Source of the DNA: Myxococcales bacterium
GTDB lineage: Bacteria > Myxococcota_A > Polyangia > Haliangiales > Haliangiaceae
NCBI GenBank assembly: GCA_947483555.1
Contig: CANKMW010000063.1
Span: forward strand, 1 to 54,852
Length of the DNA stretch: 54,852 nt
Direction: 5' to 3'
The notes under the pieces are model-generated. The model was not told the DNA's origin, made no database searches, and saw only the letters and a list, made by a program, of their open reading frames with translations. A program made the translations under genes and the position numbers. Every line of letters starts with the position of its first letter. The stretch's first letter is position 1. Of the stretch, positions 34,374-43,388 are shown piece by piece.

Positions 34374-35711
34374 TCACCGCGGCTCGACCTCGACCCACAC
34401 CCCGCCGCGCGGCCGCAGCGTGACCAGCGGCTCGGGCTCGATGGCCGCCGGCTGGGCCAGGCGGAAGCGGAAGCGCTGCGCCCAGGTGGCCAGGATCAGC
34501 TGCGCCTCGACGAGGGCGAAGTGGTTGCCGATGCACACCCGCGGCCCGCCGCCCCACGGCAAGTAGCCGGGGCTGGTGCGCGCCTTCTTGTCGGCGAAGC
34601 GCTCGGGGCGGAACTCGTCAGGTGCGTCCCAGTAGACCGGACAGCGTTGCATGCCCCGGATCGAGATGATGACGATGTCGCCGGGCGCGACGGTGGCGCC
34701 GCCGAGCTGGACCGTGCGCTGCGCCATGCGGCCGATCACGTACGCCGGCGGGTACAGCCGCAGCACCTCGTCGAGGATCTGGGCGGTGTACGGCAGCCGC
34801 GCCAGGTCCTCGAACGTCGGCGGGCGGCCGCCGAGCGTGGCGTCGAGCTCGGCCTCGAGACGAGCCCGGACCTCGGGATGGATGGCCAGCAGGTACCAGG
34901 TCCAGGCCAGGAGATTGGCGGTGGTCTCGTGGCCGGCGAGCATGAGCGTCATGATCTCGTCGCGCAGCTGGCGGTCGGTGAGCGCGGCGCCGTCGTCGTC
35001 GCGCGCCTCGAGCAGGATCGACAGCACGTCGCCGCGATCGTCGGCGCGCACCGCCAGCGCGGCGCGGCGCTCGGCGATCACCCGCAGCACGGTGGCGTCG
35101 AGGCGGCCGACCGCGGCCAGGATGCGCTTGTTGCGCGGCAAGGGCAGCGCGGTCGGGATCAGCCACATCCCGGCCTCGATCATGTACTCCATGGCGTCGG
35201 TCAGCGCCTGACCGATCTCGCGCGCCTCGCCCATCAGGTCGACGTCGAACAGCGTGCGCCCGACGATGTCGAGGGTCGTACCCATCATCGCGCCGGCGAT
35301 GTCGATCATGGTGTGGGGCCGCAACGCGGCGGCGGCCGCGCTGGCGCGCGCGGCCATGATCTGGCCGTAGCCGGCGATGCGCCGGGGCGTGAACGCCGGC
35401 GCCATCAGCTTGCGTTGCCGGCGGTGCTGATCCTTCTCGGCGGTGAGCAGGCCGCCGCCGAGCAGCGGCTTGGCCACCTCCGACAGCGCCGGGCCCTTGA
35501 TGAACGAGTCCTCGTCGGTGACGAGCACCTGCTGCGCCAGGTCGTGGTTGCCGACGCACCACACCGTGCGCCAGAACATGCGCAGCCGGGTGACGTCGGC
35601 CGACATCACCGCGCGCAGCTGCATCCCGAGCCGGTCGCGGCGGAAGTCGAGGAAGTTGCCGAACAGCGGCAGTCCGGGCATGGCTCCGACGGCGACGCGG
35701 GAGGACTCCAT
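34374..35711 (-). CDS. Cytochrome P450
   Basis: 445 residues. Full set of P450 motifs: I-helix MLAGHETTANLLAW (acid-alcohol pair as ET), ExxR in ILDEVLRLYPPA, PERF region FRPERFADKK, and haem loop WGGGPRVCIGNHFALVEAQL. Closest in style to bacterial CYP102/CYP197-like and fatty-acid or terpene hydroxylases; substrate unknown. No adjacent ferredoxin. CATACT ends 7 nt before the ATG. The upstream intergenic space is filled with hexanucleotide repeats. Confidence 0.93.
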   Translation of the reverse strand: MESSRVAVGAMPGLPLFGNFLDFRRDRLGMQLRAVMSADVTRLRMFWRTVWCVGNHDLAQQVLVTDEDSFIKGPALSEVAKPLLGGGLLTAEKDQHRRQRKLMAPAFTPRRIAGYGQIMAARASAAAAALRPHTMIDIAGAMMGTTLDIVGRTLFDVDLMGEAREIGQALTDAMEYMIEAGMWLIPTALPLPRNKRILAAVGRLDATVLRVIAERRAALAVRADDRGDVLSILLEARDDDGAALTDRQLRDEIMTLMLAGHETTANLLAWTWYLLAIHPEVRARLEAELDATLGGRPPTFEDLARLPYTAQILDEVLRLYPPAYVIGRMAQRTVQLGGATVAPGDIVIISIRGMQRCPVYWDAPDEFRPERFADKKARTSPGYLPWGGGPRVCIGNHFALVEAQLILATWAQRFRFRLAQPAAIEPEPLVTLRPRGGVWVEVEPR

Positions 35712-35718
35712 GGCCGCG

Positions 35719-35724
35719 AGTATG
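35719..35724 (-). promoter_or_regulatory. -10-like box of P450 gene
   Basis: Minus-strand CATACT (35724-35719), 7 nt before ATG 35711, immediately followed upstream by the CCGAGC repeat tract, so the -35 region lies in repeat DNA. Confidence 0.4.
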
Positions 35725-35731
35725 CCACTCC

Positions 35732-35833
<102 letters not shown>

Positions 35834-35861
35834 AATAAGTCGGCGCCCCAGATTCCGTTCC

Positions 35862-35895
35862 CCCTGAGCGAGCCGCGAAGCGGCGAGTCGAAGGG
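35862..35895. repeat. REP-like palindromic element 1
   Basis: Begins CCCTGAG and ends GTCGAAGGG, with an inner GCCGC-GAA-GCGGC hairpin. It shares its ends with elements at 35991 and 44152. Confidence 0.6.
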
Positions 35896-35990
35896 CGCGT
35901 GGCGCGTGGAGCTGGGAGCGTGGAGCCGGTCATCGGAGGGCGGACGACCAGCGCCCGACGCCGCTGCGGTCCGCGACCGATCGCAATACG

Positions 35991-36044
35991 CCCTTCGACA
36001 CCCGGGTCAGGCGCTGCGCGCCGACCCGGGGCTCAGGGCGAACG
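35991..36044. repeat. REP-like element 2 with strong inner hairpin
   Basis: Flanks CCCTTCGACA and CTCAGGGCGAACGG enclose a hairpin at 36001-36030: stem CCCGGGTC/GACCCGGG plus GGCGC/GCGCC with one bulged A and a TGC loop. The intergenic stretch 35712-36174 (463 bp) holds only repeats and these hairpins; no gene is seen. Confidence 0.65.
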
Positions 36045-36072
36045 GGGTTGTGGACCGAGATTCACTCTCGGC

Positions 36073-36117
36073 CCCGAGCCGAGCCCGAGCCCGCGCCCGA
36101 GCCCGTGCCCGAGCCGA
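36073..36117 (+). repeat. Short CCGAGC-type tract
   Basis: About seven degenerate units (CCGAGC, CCGCGC, CCGTGC) just upstream of tsaC. Confidence 0.8.
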
Positions 36118-36174
36118 TCCGGGTTCAGTGCCTTGTGTTCCACTTCCTCCCACGGCCAAACTCGGCCCTTCCCC

Positions 36175-37164
36175 GTGAGTGTCGGAACCGACATCGCCCA
36201 TGCGGCCAGCGTCCTGCGCGGCGGCGGCCTGGTCGCGTTCCCGACCGAGACCGTGTACGGGCTCGGCGCCGACGCGTCGTCGCCGCCGGCGGTGGCGCGG
36301 GTGTTCGCGGTCAAGGGCCGGCCCCGCGCCCACCCGCTGATCGTGCACCTCGCCGCCGCCGAGCAGATCGACGCCTGGGCCGAGACGCCGGGCGACGCCG
36401 CGCGCGCGCTGGCCGCCGCGTTCTGGCCCGGACCGCTGACCCTGATCGCCCGCCGCGCCCGCCACGTGCTCGACGACGTCACCGGCGGTGCGCCGACGGT
36501 CGCGCTGCGGGTCCCCAGCCACCCCATGGCCCAGGCCCTGCTGGCGGCGTTCGGGGACGGCGTGGCCGCGCCCAGCGCCAACCGCTTCGGCGCGGTGAGC
36601 CCGACGACGGCGGCCCACGTGGTCACCGATCTCGGCGCCGAGGTCGACTACGTGCTCGACGGCGGCGCCTGTGAGGTCGGCATCGAGTCGACGATCATCG
36701 ACGTCTCGGGCGGCACGCCAGCGCTGTTGCGGCCCGGCGGCATCTCGCGCGAGGCCATCGAGGCGGTGCTCGGCTGCACGCTCGCGATCGGTTCGTCGGC
36801 ACCGGCGCCGGGCACCCTGCCCTCGCACTACGCGCCCCACGCCCGGGTCATCGCGGTCGCGGCTGGCGAGCTCGCCGCCGCCGCGGCCGCCGCCGCCGGG
36901 GACGCCGAATCCGGATCGGTCGCCGTGCTCGCGCCCGCCGCCGTGCTCGCTGCGACCACGCTGCCGGCCGGCGTCACCGCCGTCGCGCTGCCCGACGATC
37001 CGGCCGCGATGGCGCACCAGCTGTACGCCGCGCTCCGAGATCTCGACGGCCGCGGCTTCGCCACCATCGTCGCCGCGCTGCCCGCCGACGCCGGCCTCGG
37101 CGCCGCCATCGCCGACCGCCTGCGCCGCGCCGCTGGCCCGCGCCTGGAGAATGACCTTGGCTGA
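36175..37164 (+). CDS. tsaC: L-threonylcarbamoyladenylate synthase (TsaC/Sua5, long form)
   Basis: 329 residues from GTG 36175. Sua5 type: an N-terminal YrdC domain (LVAFPTETVYGLGADA, VFAVKGRPRAHPLIVH, FWPGPLTLIARR, APSANRFGAVSPTTA, GIESTIIDVSGG) and the C-terminal SUA5 domain after a PSHYAPHA linker. It makes threonylcarbamoyl-AMP for the t6A modification of tRNAs. The frame is open upstream through the repeat region, but that part is not protein-like. Its 3' end overlaps purE. Confidence 0.92.
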   Translation: MSVGTDIAHAASVLRGGGLVAFPTETVYGLGADASSPPAVARVFAVKGRPRAHPLIVHLAAAEQIDAWAETPGDAARALAAAFWPGPLTLIARRARHVLDDVTGGAPTVALRVPSHPMAQALLAAFGDGVAAPSANRFGAVSPTTAAHVVTDLGAEVDYVLDGGACEVGIESTIIDVSGGTPALLRPGGISREAIEAVLGCTLAIGSSAPAPGTLPSHYAPHARVIAVAAGELAAAAAAAAGDAESGSVAVLAPAAVLAATTLPAGVTAVALPDDPAAMAHQLYAALRDLDGRGFATIVAALPADAGLGAAIADRLRRAAGPRLENDLG

Positions 37165-37657
37165 TCCAACCGCTCCCCCCGCGCCGCTGGTCGGCATCAT
37201 CATGGGCTCGAAGAGCGACTGGCCGACGCTCAAGCTCGCCAGCGACGTCCTCACCGAGCTCGGCGTGCCCCACGAATGCAAGGTGGTGTCCGCTCACCGG
37301 ACACCCGATCTGCTGTTCGAGTACGCCGCGACCGCCGAGGCGCGCGGTCTCGAGGTGATCATCGCCGGCGCCGGCGGCGCCGCCCACCTGCCGGGCATGA
37401 CCGCGAGCAAGTGTGCGCTGCCGGTGCTCGGCGTGCCGGTGCAGTCGAAGGCGCTGTCGGGGCTCGACTCGCTGCTCTCGATCGTGCAGATGCCGAAGGG
37501 CATCCCGGTCGGCACGCTGGCGATCGGCGAGGCCGGCGCCGTCAACGCCGGCCTGCTGGCCGCCGCGATCATCGCCCGCAAGGACCTCGGCGTGCGCGCC
37601 CGCCTGGCCACCTATCGCGCCGCCCAGACCCAGAAGGTGCTCGAGGATCCGTTGTGA
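37151..37657 (+). CDS. purE: N5-carboxyaminoimidazole ribonucleotide mutase PurE
   Basis: 168 residues. Class I PurE, purine biosynthesis: IIMGSKSDWPTLKLA, VVSAHRTPDLLFEYA (active-site Ser-Ala-His-Arg), IAGAGGAAHLPGM and GVPVQSKALSGLDSLLSIVQMP. ATG 37151 overlaps the tsaC end by 14 bp. GGAGA is directly against this ATG but 6 nt from the in-frame TTG at 37157, so the TTG (giving ADPTAPPAP) may be the true start. Its stop overlaps the purK start (GTGA). Confidence 0.95.
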   Translation: MTLADPTAPPAPLVGIIMGSKSDWPTLKLASDVLTELGVPHECKVVSAHRTPDLLFEYAATAEARGLEVIIAGAGGAAHLPGMTASKCALPVLGVPVQSKALSGLDSLLSIVQMPKGIPVGTLAIGEAGAVNAGLLAAAIIARKDLGVRARLATYRAAQTQKVLEDPL

Positions 37658-38796
37658 ACCGAGCCACGCCGCTGCTCCCCGGCTCGACGATCGGCGTGCT
37701 CGGCGGTGGCCAGCTCGGCCGCATGATGGCGCTGGCGGCGCGCCGCATGGGCTACCGCATCTGCGTGCTCGATCGCGACCCTCGTTGCCCCACCGGTCAG
37801 GTCGCCGACGACGTCGTGGTCGGGACGCTCGACGACGTCGCCAGCGCGCTCACGGTCGCCGAGCGCTCGGCGGTGGTCACGCTCGACACCGAGCACGTGC
37901 CGGCCGAGCTGCTGGCGCGGATCGCGGCGATCTGCCCGGTCCGCCCCGGCCCGTCGGTGCTGGCCACCATCCAGGACCGCGCCGTGCAGAAGCGGTTTCT
38001 CGATGACCGCGGGGTGCCGCAGGCGCGCTGGGCACCGGTCGGCTCGCCTGACGAGCTGGCCACCGCGGTGGCGGCGATCGGCCGACCGGCGATCCTGAAG
38101 GCGCGGCGCGCCGGCTACGATGGCAAGGGCCAGGTGCGCCTCGAGCCCGGTGGCGACCCGCTCGCCGCCTGGCGCGCGATCGGCCAGCCACCCGCGGTGC
38201 TCGAGGTCCTGGTGCCGTTCGCGCGCGAGGTGTCGGTGATCCTGGCCCGGGCGCTGGACGGCGAGGTCCGGTTCTACCCGCTGGCCGAGAACGTGCACCG
38301 CCGCCACATCCTGCACACCACGCGGGCGCCGGCGCCGATGCCCGACCAGCGCCGGCGCCACGCCGAAACCCTGGCCGGCGACATCGCGACCGCGCTCGAT
38401 CACGTCGGCGTGATGGCGGTCGAGATGTTCGAGCTCGTCGACGGGACCTTGGTCGTCAACGAGATCGCCCCCCGCACCCACAACAGCGGCCACTACACCT
38501 ACGGCGCCTGCGCGACCACGCAGTTCGAGCAGCACGTCCGCGCGGTGTGTGGCCTGCCGCTCGGCGACCCGCGCGCCTTCACCGGCGCCGTCATGGTCAA
38601 CCTGATCGGCGACCTGTGGGCCAACGGCGAGCCGCCCTGGCAGCACGTGCTGGCGCGGCCCGAGGCGCGGCTCCATCTCTACGGCAAGCTGACGCCGGCG
38701 CCCGGTCGCAAGATGGGCCACGTCCTGCTGCTCGATGACGACACCGATCGCGCGCTGCGCACCGCCGAGGAGCTGGTGGCGGTGCTGGCGACCTGA
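37654..38796 (+). CDS. purK: 5-(carboxyamino)imidazole ribonucleotide synthase PurK
   Basis: 380 residues, GTG start. ATP-grasp enzyme that feeds PurE: IGVLGGGQLGRMMALAARRMG, AILKARRAGYDGKGQV (ATP-binding loop), EVLVPFAREVSVI, EMFELVDGTLVVNEIAPRTHNSGHYT (metal and substrate site). Translationally coupled to purE, forming a tsaC-purEK operon. Confidence 0.95.
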   Translation: MNRATPLLPGSTIGVLGGGQLGRMMALAARRMGYRICVLDRDPRCPTGQVADDVVVGTLDDVASALTVAERSAVVTLDTEHVPAELLARIAAICPVRPGPSVLATIQDRAVQKRFLDDRGVPQARWAPVGSPDELATAVAAIGRPAILKARRAGYDGKGQVRLEPGGDPLAAWRAIGQPPAVLEVLVPFAREVSVILARALDGEVRFYPLAENVHRRHILHTTRAPAPMPDQRRRHAETLAGDIATALDHVGVMAVEMFELVDGTLVVNEIAPRTHNSGHYTYGACATTQFEQHVRAVCGLPLGDPRAFTGAVMVNLIGDLWANGEPPWQHVLARPEARLHLYGKLTPAPGRKMGHVLLLDDDTDRALRTAEELVAVLAT

Positions 38797-38858
38797 CCCT
38801 GAAACCGCCCGCTGACGAAAAAGCCGGCACGGACACGGGTTTGGACGCGGGGCCGGGA

Positions 38859-38864
38859 TATCCT
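38859..38864 (+). promoter_or_regulatory. -10 box of FHA/coiled-coil gene
   Basis: TATCCT ends 11 nt before ATG 38876. The 79-bp gap after purK holds nothing else recognised. Confidence 0.45.
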
Positions 38865-38875
38865 CCGGGCCGGGC

Positions 38876-41800
38876 ATGCCCACCCTGCTCTATTGCGACG
38901 TCGACGGTGTGGACCGGACTTTCGAGCTGGGACCACACCCGGTCACGATCGGTCGCGCCACCGAGTGCCAGATCCGCAGCGATGATCCGCGCATGTCGCG
39001 GCAGCACGCGCGGGTGTTCTTCGATAGCCAGCAGGTCTGGATCGAGGACCTGGGGAGCGCCAACGGGGTGTTCGTCGGCCGCGATCGGGTGAGCCGCGCG
39101 GCGGTTCCGCCCGGCGAGGTCGCGCTGGTGGGCAGCATCTTGATCCAGGTGCTCGGCCCGCAGGGGCCGCTGCCGCCGACCGGCGGCGTGCACGCCCAGC
39201 TCTCGCACTGGCTGGCGATGGAACGCAAGTCGCGCGCGACCATCGAGGATGAACGCTCGGCGCTGGCGACGCGGCTGGGCGAAGTCCACCAGGAGATGAA
39301 CACCCAGGCCCGCGCCGCCTCCAACGAGCTGACCGCCGTGCTCCTGCAGCGCGACGAGGCCATGGGCCGCGCTGAACGCCTGGAAGATGCGCTCAAGCAG
39401 GTCCAGGACGACCTGGTGCAGGTCAAGGCCACCCGCCCTGCGGGCGACGAGTCGCTGCTTCGCGATCGGGTGTCGTCGCTGGTCACCGAGCTGGCCCAGG
39501 TCCAGGAACGACTCGGATCGCAGGGCGCCCAGTCCACCGAGGCCGAGGACCGGCTCGGCGAGGCCTCGAGCGAGCGCGACCGGCTGCGCGAAGAGCTGAA
39601 CGCGGCGATCGAGGAAGCCGAGCTGCTGCGCCGCAAGGTCGACAGCGTGCGCGCCGAACGCGATCTCATGATCGCCGGCAGCGCCGCGGAGGTCGACCGG
39701 GTCATCATCGAGCAGAAGGCGGCCTACGAGGACCAGATCAACGAGCTGCGCCGCGAGCTGGCGACGGTCACCGAGGACCTGCTGGTGGCCGAGACCCAGG
39801 CCGGCGTGTTCGCCGCCGAGAAGCTGGCCGCGGCCGACCGCCGACAGAAGACGCTCGAGAACGAGCTGGCGACGCTGCGCAAGCACAACACCAGCGCCGC
39901 CGACACCGCCAAGCTCGGCGAGGTGCGCCAGCAACTCGAAGCCACCGACGCCCACGGCAAGGAGCTCGAGCAGCGGCTCGCCGAGACTCGGGCCCGGCTC
40001 GAGGACGCCGAACGACGGGCCGCCGAGGCCGACCAGCGCGCGATCGACGCCGACCGCCGCGTCACGACCGGGCTCGAGCGCGCCTTCGAGGCCGAGGGTC
40101 GCGCCACCGAGGCCGAGAGCCGGCTCGGCGCGCTCGGCGCGCTCGGCGAGCTGCAGGGCGACCTCGAGACCCGGCTGGGATCGGCGATCGAGCAGGCCCT
40201 GGATGCGGAGACCCACGCCCAGGAGCTGGCTCGAAAGCTCGCCGATGCCGAGACCAAGCTCGCCGATGCCGATCAGGCCGCGACCAAGCTCGCCGACGCC
40301 GAGAAGAAACTCGCCGACGCCGACAAGAAGGTGACGGAGGCCCAGAAGAAGCTGGCCGACGCCGACAAGACCGCGGCGAAACTCGCCGACGCCGAGAAGA
40401 AGCTGGCTGACGTCGACAAGAAGCTCGCCGACGCCGAGAAGAAGGTGGCCGACGCCGAGCGATCGGTGATGGCCGGTGCGGTCGCCGCCGCCGCCGGCGC
40501 CGAAAAGGATGCCGCCGCCCGGGTCGCCGCCGTCGAAGCCAAGCTCGCCGACGCCGAGGATCAGGTCGCCGCGCTGGCGGCCAAGGCCGACCTGGCCGAC
40601 CTGGCGATGGGGAAGGCCAGCGCGACCAGTCGCCAGCTCGAGGAGGCGCTCTCCAAGCTGGCGTTCGCCGAGCAGGACCTCGCCGCCGCGCGCGCCCGCG
40701 AGGCCAAGGGCGCAGCGAGCCTCGGAGCGGCCGAAGCGGCGCTCGTCGACCGCGCCAGCGCTGCCGAGCAGAAGGCCGCCGCCGCCGAGCAGAAGGCCGC
40801 CGCCGCCGAGCAGAAGACCGCCGCCGCCGAGCAGAAGGCCGCCGCCGCCGAGCAGAAGGCCGCCGCCGCCGCCGGGCAGCAAGGCGCCGAGGCTAACGCC
40901 GTCGCCGCCGCCGAGCAGAAAGCTGCGACCGCCGCGACCGCCGCCGCCGCCGCCGAGCAGAAAGCTGCCGCTGCCACCAACGCCCTCGCCGCCGCCGAGC
41001 AGAAAGCGGCCGCCGCCGTCGCCGCCGCCGAGCAGAAAGCTGCGACCGCCGCGACCGCCGCCGCCGCCGCCGAGCAGAAAGCGGCCGCCGCCGCCGCCGC
41101 CGTCGCCGCCGCCGAGCACAAGGCCGTCGAGCTGGCGCGCCACGCCGCCGACGGCGCCACCGCTGCCACCGACGCCGCCCAGCAGCTGTCCGCCGTCGAC
41201 CGGGCCCGGGCCGACGTCGAGGCCAAGCTCGCCGAGGTCGAGCGCGTCACGTCCGCGCTCGAGGCCCAGCTCGCCGACGCCCAGCAGGCGACCGTCGCCG
41301 GCGCGGCGGGCGCCGCGGCCGAGCGCGAGCGGGCCAGCGCGCTGGCCGCCGAACGCGAGACCGACCGCCGCCTGCTGGCCGACCTCGAGGCCGCGATCGC
41401 CGCCGAGCGCACCCGCGCCGTCCAGCTCGAACAGGCCGCCGACGCCGAGCGCGCCCGCGCGGCTCAGCTCGAGCAGACCGCCGCCGATCTCGACCGCCGC
41501 GCCAGCCAGCTCGAGGACCGGGTCGCGGAGGCCGAGCACGCCGGCGCCCAGGGCCTGGCCACCGAGCGCCAGCGCGTCGAACACCTCGAGGCCGCGGCCG
41601 CCGCCGAACGCGCCCGCGCCGCCCAGCTGGAGAGCGACGCTGCCGAGCTGGAGCGCCGCGCCATCGCCGCCGAGGCGCGGGTCGCCGATCTTGCCGATGA
41701 AGCCTCGACCTTGCGCCGCGAGCTGGCCGGTGCTGGTGACAGCATCAGCAAGGTCGGAGAGCTCGAAGCCGCCGCCGCCGCCGAAGGCGCCCGCGCAGCT

Positions 41801-42352
41801 CAACTCGAGAGCGACGCCGGCGAGCTGGAGCGCCGCGCCACGTCGGCCGAGTCGCGGGTCGCCGATCTCGCCGATGACCTGTCGGCGCTGCGGCGCGAGC
41901 TGGCCAACGCGGGTGACAGCTCCAGCAAGGCCGAGGAGCTCGAGGCCGAGGTCGAACGCCTCCGCGGCCGGCTCGATGGCCAGGCCGCCGAGTCTCGCGC
42001 CGCCCAGGAGGAGCTCGCCGCCGAGCGCGCGCTCCGCGAATCGGCCGACGGCCGCGTCGGTGAGCTCGAGGACCGGCTGGCAGCGAGCCGCGATCGCACC
42101 GACGCCGAGGCCCCCGCCAGCGCCAGCGTGCCCGGTGGCTCGCTGGCTGCCGCCGGTGCTCACCTCGGGGTGCTCAACGACACCATGGGGTCGCTGCGCC
42201 AGCAGATGCGCACCGCCTCCGACCAGACCGCGGAGATGGAGCAGACCGGCCCGGTCGAGATCGTCTCGCAGGCGCTCTCGCAGGCGGCCGAGGACATCGA
42301 GCGAGCGCGCGACGCGGTGCGGGCACTGCTCGACCTCGTCCCGTCGAGCTAA
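38876..42352 (+). CDS. Giant FHA-domain coiled-coil protein
   Basis: 1158 residues. Residues 1-105 are an FHA phosphothreonine-binding domain (VTIGRATECQIRSDDPRMSRQHARVFF, then DLGSANGVFVGRDRV). From about 110 to 1095 it is a nearly continuous coiled coil rich in Ala, Glu, Lys and Arg, with heptad repeats of the KLADAEK type (about 455-530), A-A-E-Q-K-A repeats (about 630-750) and two tandem 59-residue repeats (905-963 and 964-1022). The end is a short helical domain (LGVLNDTMGSLRQQMR). No enzyme motif. A cytoskeletal or polar-scaffold role is likely by analogy with other long myxobacterial coiled-coil proteins. The kinase 6 bp downstream is the natural source of the phosphothreonine signal. 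Confidence 0.88.
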   Translation: MPTLLYCDVDGVDRTFELGPHPVTIGRATECQIRSDDPRMSRQHARVFFDSQQVWIEDLGSANGVFVGRDRVSRAAVPPGEVALVGSILIQVLGPQGPLPPTGGVHAQLSHWLAMERKSRATIEDERSALATRLGEVHQEMNTQARAASNELTAVLLQRDEAMGRAERLEDALKQVQDDLVQVKATRPAGDESLLRDRVSSLVTELAQVQERLGSQGAQSTEAEDRLGEASSERDRLREELNAAIEEAELLRRKVDSVRAERDLMIAGSAAEVDRVIIEQKAAYEDQINELRRELATVTEDLLVAETQAGVFAAEKLAAADRRQKTLENELATLRKHNTSAADTAKLGEVRQQLEATDAHGKELEQRLAETRARLEDAERRAAEADQRAIDADRRVTTGLERAFEAEGRATEAESRLGALGALGELQGDLETRLGSAIEQALDAETHAQELARKLADAETKLADADQAATKLADAEKKLADADKKVTEAQKKLADADKTAAKLADAEKKLADVDKKLADAEKKVADAERSVMAGAVAAAAGAEKDAAARVAAVEAKLADAEDQVAALAAKADLADLAMGKASATSRQLEEALSKLAFAEQDLAAARAREAKGAASLGAAEAALVDRASAAEQKAAAAEQKAAAAEQKTAAAEQKAAAAEQKAAAAAGQQGAEANAVAAAEQKAATAATAAAAAEQKAAAATNALAAAEQKAAAAVAAAEQKAATAATAAAAAEQKAAAAAAAVAAAEHKAVELARHAADGATAATDAAQQLSAVDRARADVEAKLAEVERVTSALEAQLADAQQATVAGAAGAAAERERASALAAERETDRRLLADLEAAIAAERTRAVQLEQAADAERARAAQLEQTAADLDRRASQLEDRVAEAEHAGAQGLATERQRVEHLEAAAAAERARAAQLESDAAELERRAIAAEARVADLADEASTLRRELAGAGDSISKVGELEAAAAAEGARAAQLESDAGELERRATSAESRVADLADDLSALRRELANAGDSSSKAEELEAEVERLRGRLDGQAAESRAAQEELAAERALRESADGRVGELEDRLAASRDRTDAEAPASASVPGGSLAAAGAHLGVLNDTMGSLRQQMRTASDQTAEMEQTGPVEIVSQALSQAAEDIERARDAVRALLDLVPSS
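41588..41941 (+). repeat. Tandem 177-bp duplication within the coiled-coil gene
   Basis: Two 177-bp units starting at 41588 and 41765 encode matching 59-residue segments (AAQLESDA-ELERRA, SRVADLADDLSALRREL). Divergence between units shows it is an old internal duplication. Confidence 0.85.
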
Positions 42353-42358
42353 CCGCTC

Positions 42359-43360
42359 ATGTCGCTCGTCGGCTCGATGGTGGGGCGGTACCGGGTGCTG
42401 CGTTTGCTCGGCGAGGGCGGCATGGCGCGCGTCTTCGTCGCCGAGGATCCCGACGTCGGCCGTCAGGTCGCGATCAAGGCGCTGTTGCCCGAGTACAACA
42501 AGCACGGCTCGATGCTCGAGCGCTTCATGAACGAGGCCAAGACGATGGGCCGGATCCGGCACCCCGGCGTCGTCGACGTCTTCGACGTCATGATCGGCCC
42601 CGGTGGCGAGCTGTGCATCATCATGGAGCTGCTCTCCGGTCAGACCCTGCGCGAGCAGCTGTGGAAGCAGGGCCCGTTCCCGGTCCCCGACGCCTTGCCG
42701 CTCATGCACCAGCTCGCCGACGCCCTGGCCGCGGCGCACGCCCATCGCGTCGTGCACCGCGACCTCAAGCCGGAGAACATCTTCGTCGTGCCCGACGCGC
42801 TCGGCATGCGTCTCAAGGTGCTCGACTTCGGCATCGCCAAGGTCATGGACGCCGAGAACGTCAAGACCGCGACCACGGCCCAGATGGGGACGGCGACGTA
42901 CATGGCGCCCGAACAGTTCCGCAGCGCGAAGCTGGTCGATCACCGGGCCGACATCTACGCGGTCGGCTGCCTGTTCTTCGAGATGCTCACCGGCAAGCCG
43001 CCCTTCACGGGCCGCAACCTGTTCGAGCAGATGAACGCCCACCTGAACCAGCCGGTGCCGCTCGAGCGCCTGCCGCCGCAGCTCCCACCCCACGTGCGTG
43101 ACCTGATCGGTCGCATGCTGGTGAAAGATCGGGATCAGCGCCTGGGCTCGCTCGCCGAGGTCACCGCGATCCTGTCCGGCGCCCCGCTGCCGCCACCGCC
43201 GTCAGCGGGTCCGGCCCCGACGACGCCGCGCCCCGACCCCACGACGTCAGCTCCGCGGCCGCCCGCCAGCGGCGCGCCCGCAGATCGGTCGTGGATCTGG
43301 GCCTTGCTGGCGATCCTGGTGGTCGGCGTCGGCGTGGCGCTGACGATCGCGCTGACCTGA
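42359..43360 (+). CDS. Ser/Thr protein kinase, C-terminal membrane anchor
   Basis: 333 residues. PknB-type kinase: YRVLRLLGEGGMARVFVAEDP, VAIKALLPEY, HRVVHRDLKPENIFV, LKVLDFGIAKV and MAPEQFRS. After a Pro-rich linker a single transmembrane segment (SWIWALLAILVVGVGVALTIAL) ends the protein, so the catalytic domain is cytoplasmic with no sensor domain outside. It lies 6 bp after the FHA/coiled-coil gene and most likely phosphorylates it or its partners. Confidence 0.93.
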   Translation: MSLVGSMVGRYRVLRLLGEGGMARVFVAEDPDVGRQVAIKALLPEYNKHGSMLERFMNEAKTMGRIRHPGVVDVFDVMIGPGGELCIIMELLSGQTLREQLWKQGPFPVPDALPLMHQLADALAAAHAHRVVHRDLKPENIFVVPDALGMRLKVLDFGIAKVMDAENVKTATTAQMGTATYMAPEQFRSAKLVDHRADIYAVGCLFFEMLTGKPPFTGRNLFEQMNAHLNQPVPLERLPPQLPPHVRDLIGRMLVKDRDQRLGSLAEVTAILSGAPLPPPPSAGPAPTTPRPDPTTSAPRPPASGAPADRSWIWALLAILVVGVGVALTIALT

Positions 43361-43375
43361 GCCGGCGCTTTCGTG

Positions 43376-43381
43376 TAGCCT
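43376..43381 (+). promoter_or_regulatory. -10 box of LPMO-like gene
   Basis: TAGCCT ends 7 nt before ATG 43389; CTGACC at 43352-43357, 18 bp upstream, may be the -35 and overlaps the kinase gene end. Confidence 0.55.
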
Positions 43382-43388
43382 GGCCGCG

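Noticed and set aside
38597..43093. 1498-codon open frame on the minus strand opposite purK, the coiled-coil protein and the kinase
   Set aside because: Its sequence is the Gly/Leu-rich mirror of alanine/glutamate codons in GC-rich DNA; plus-strand products have clear domains.
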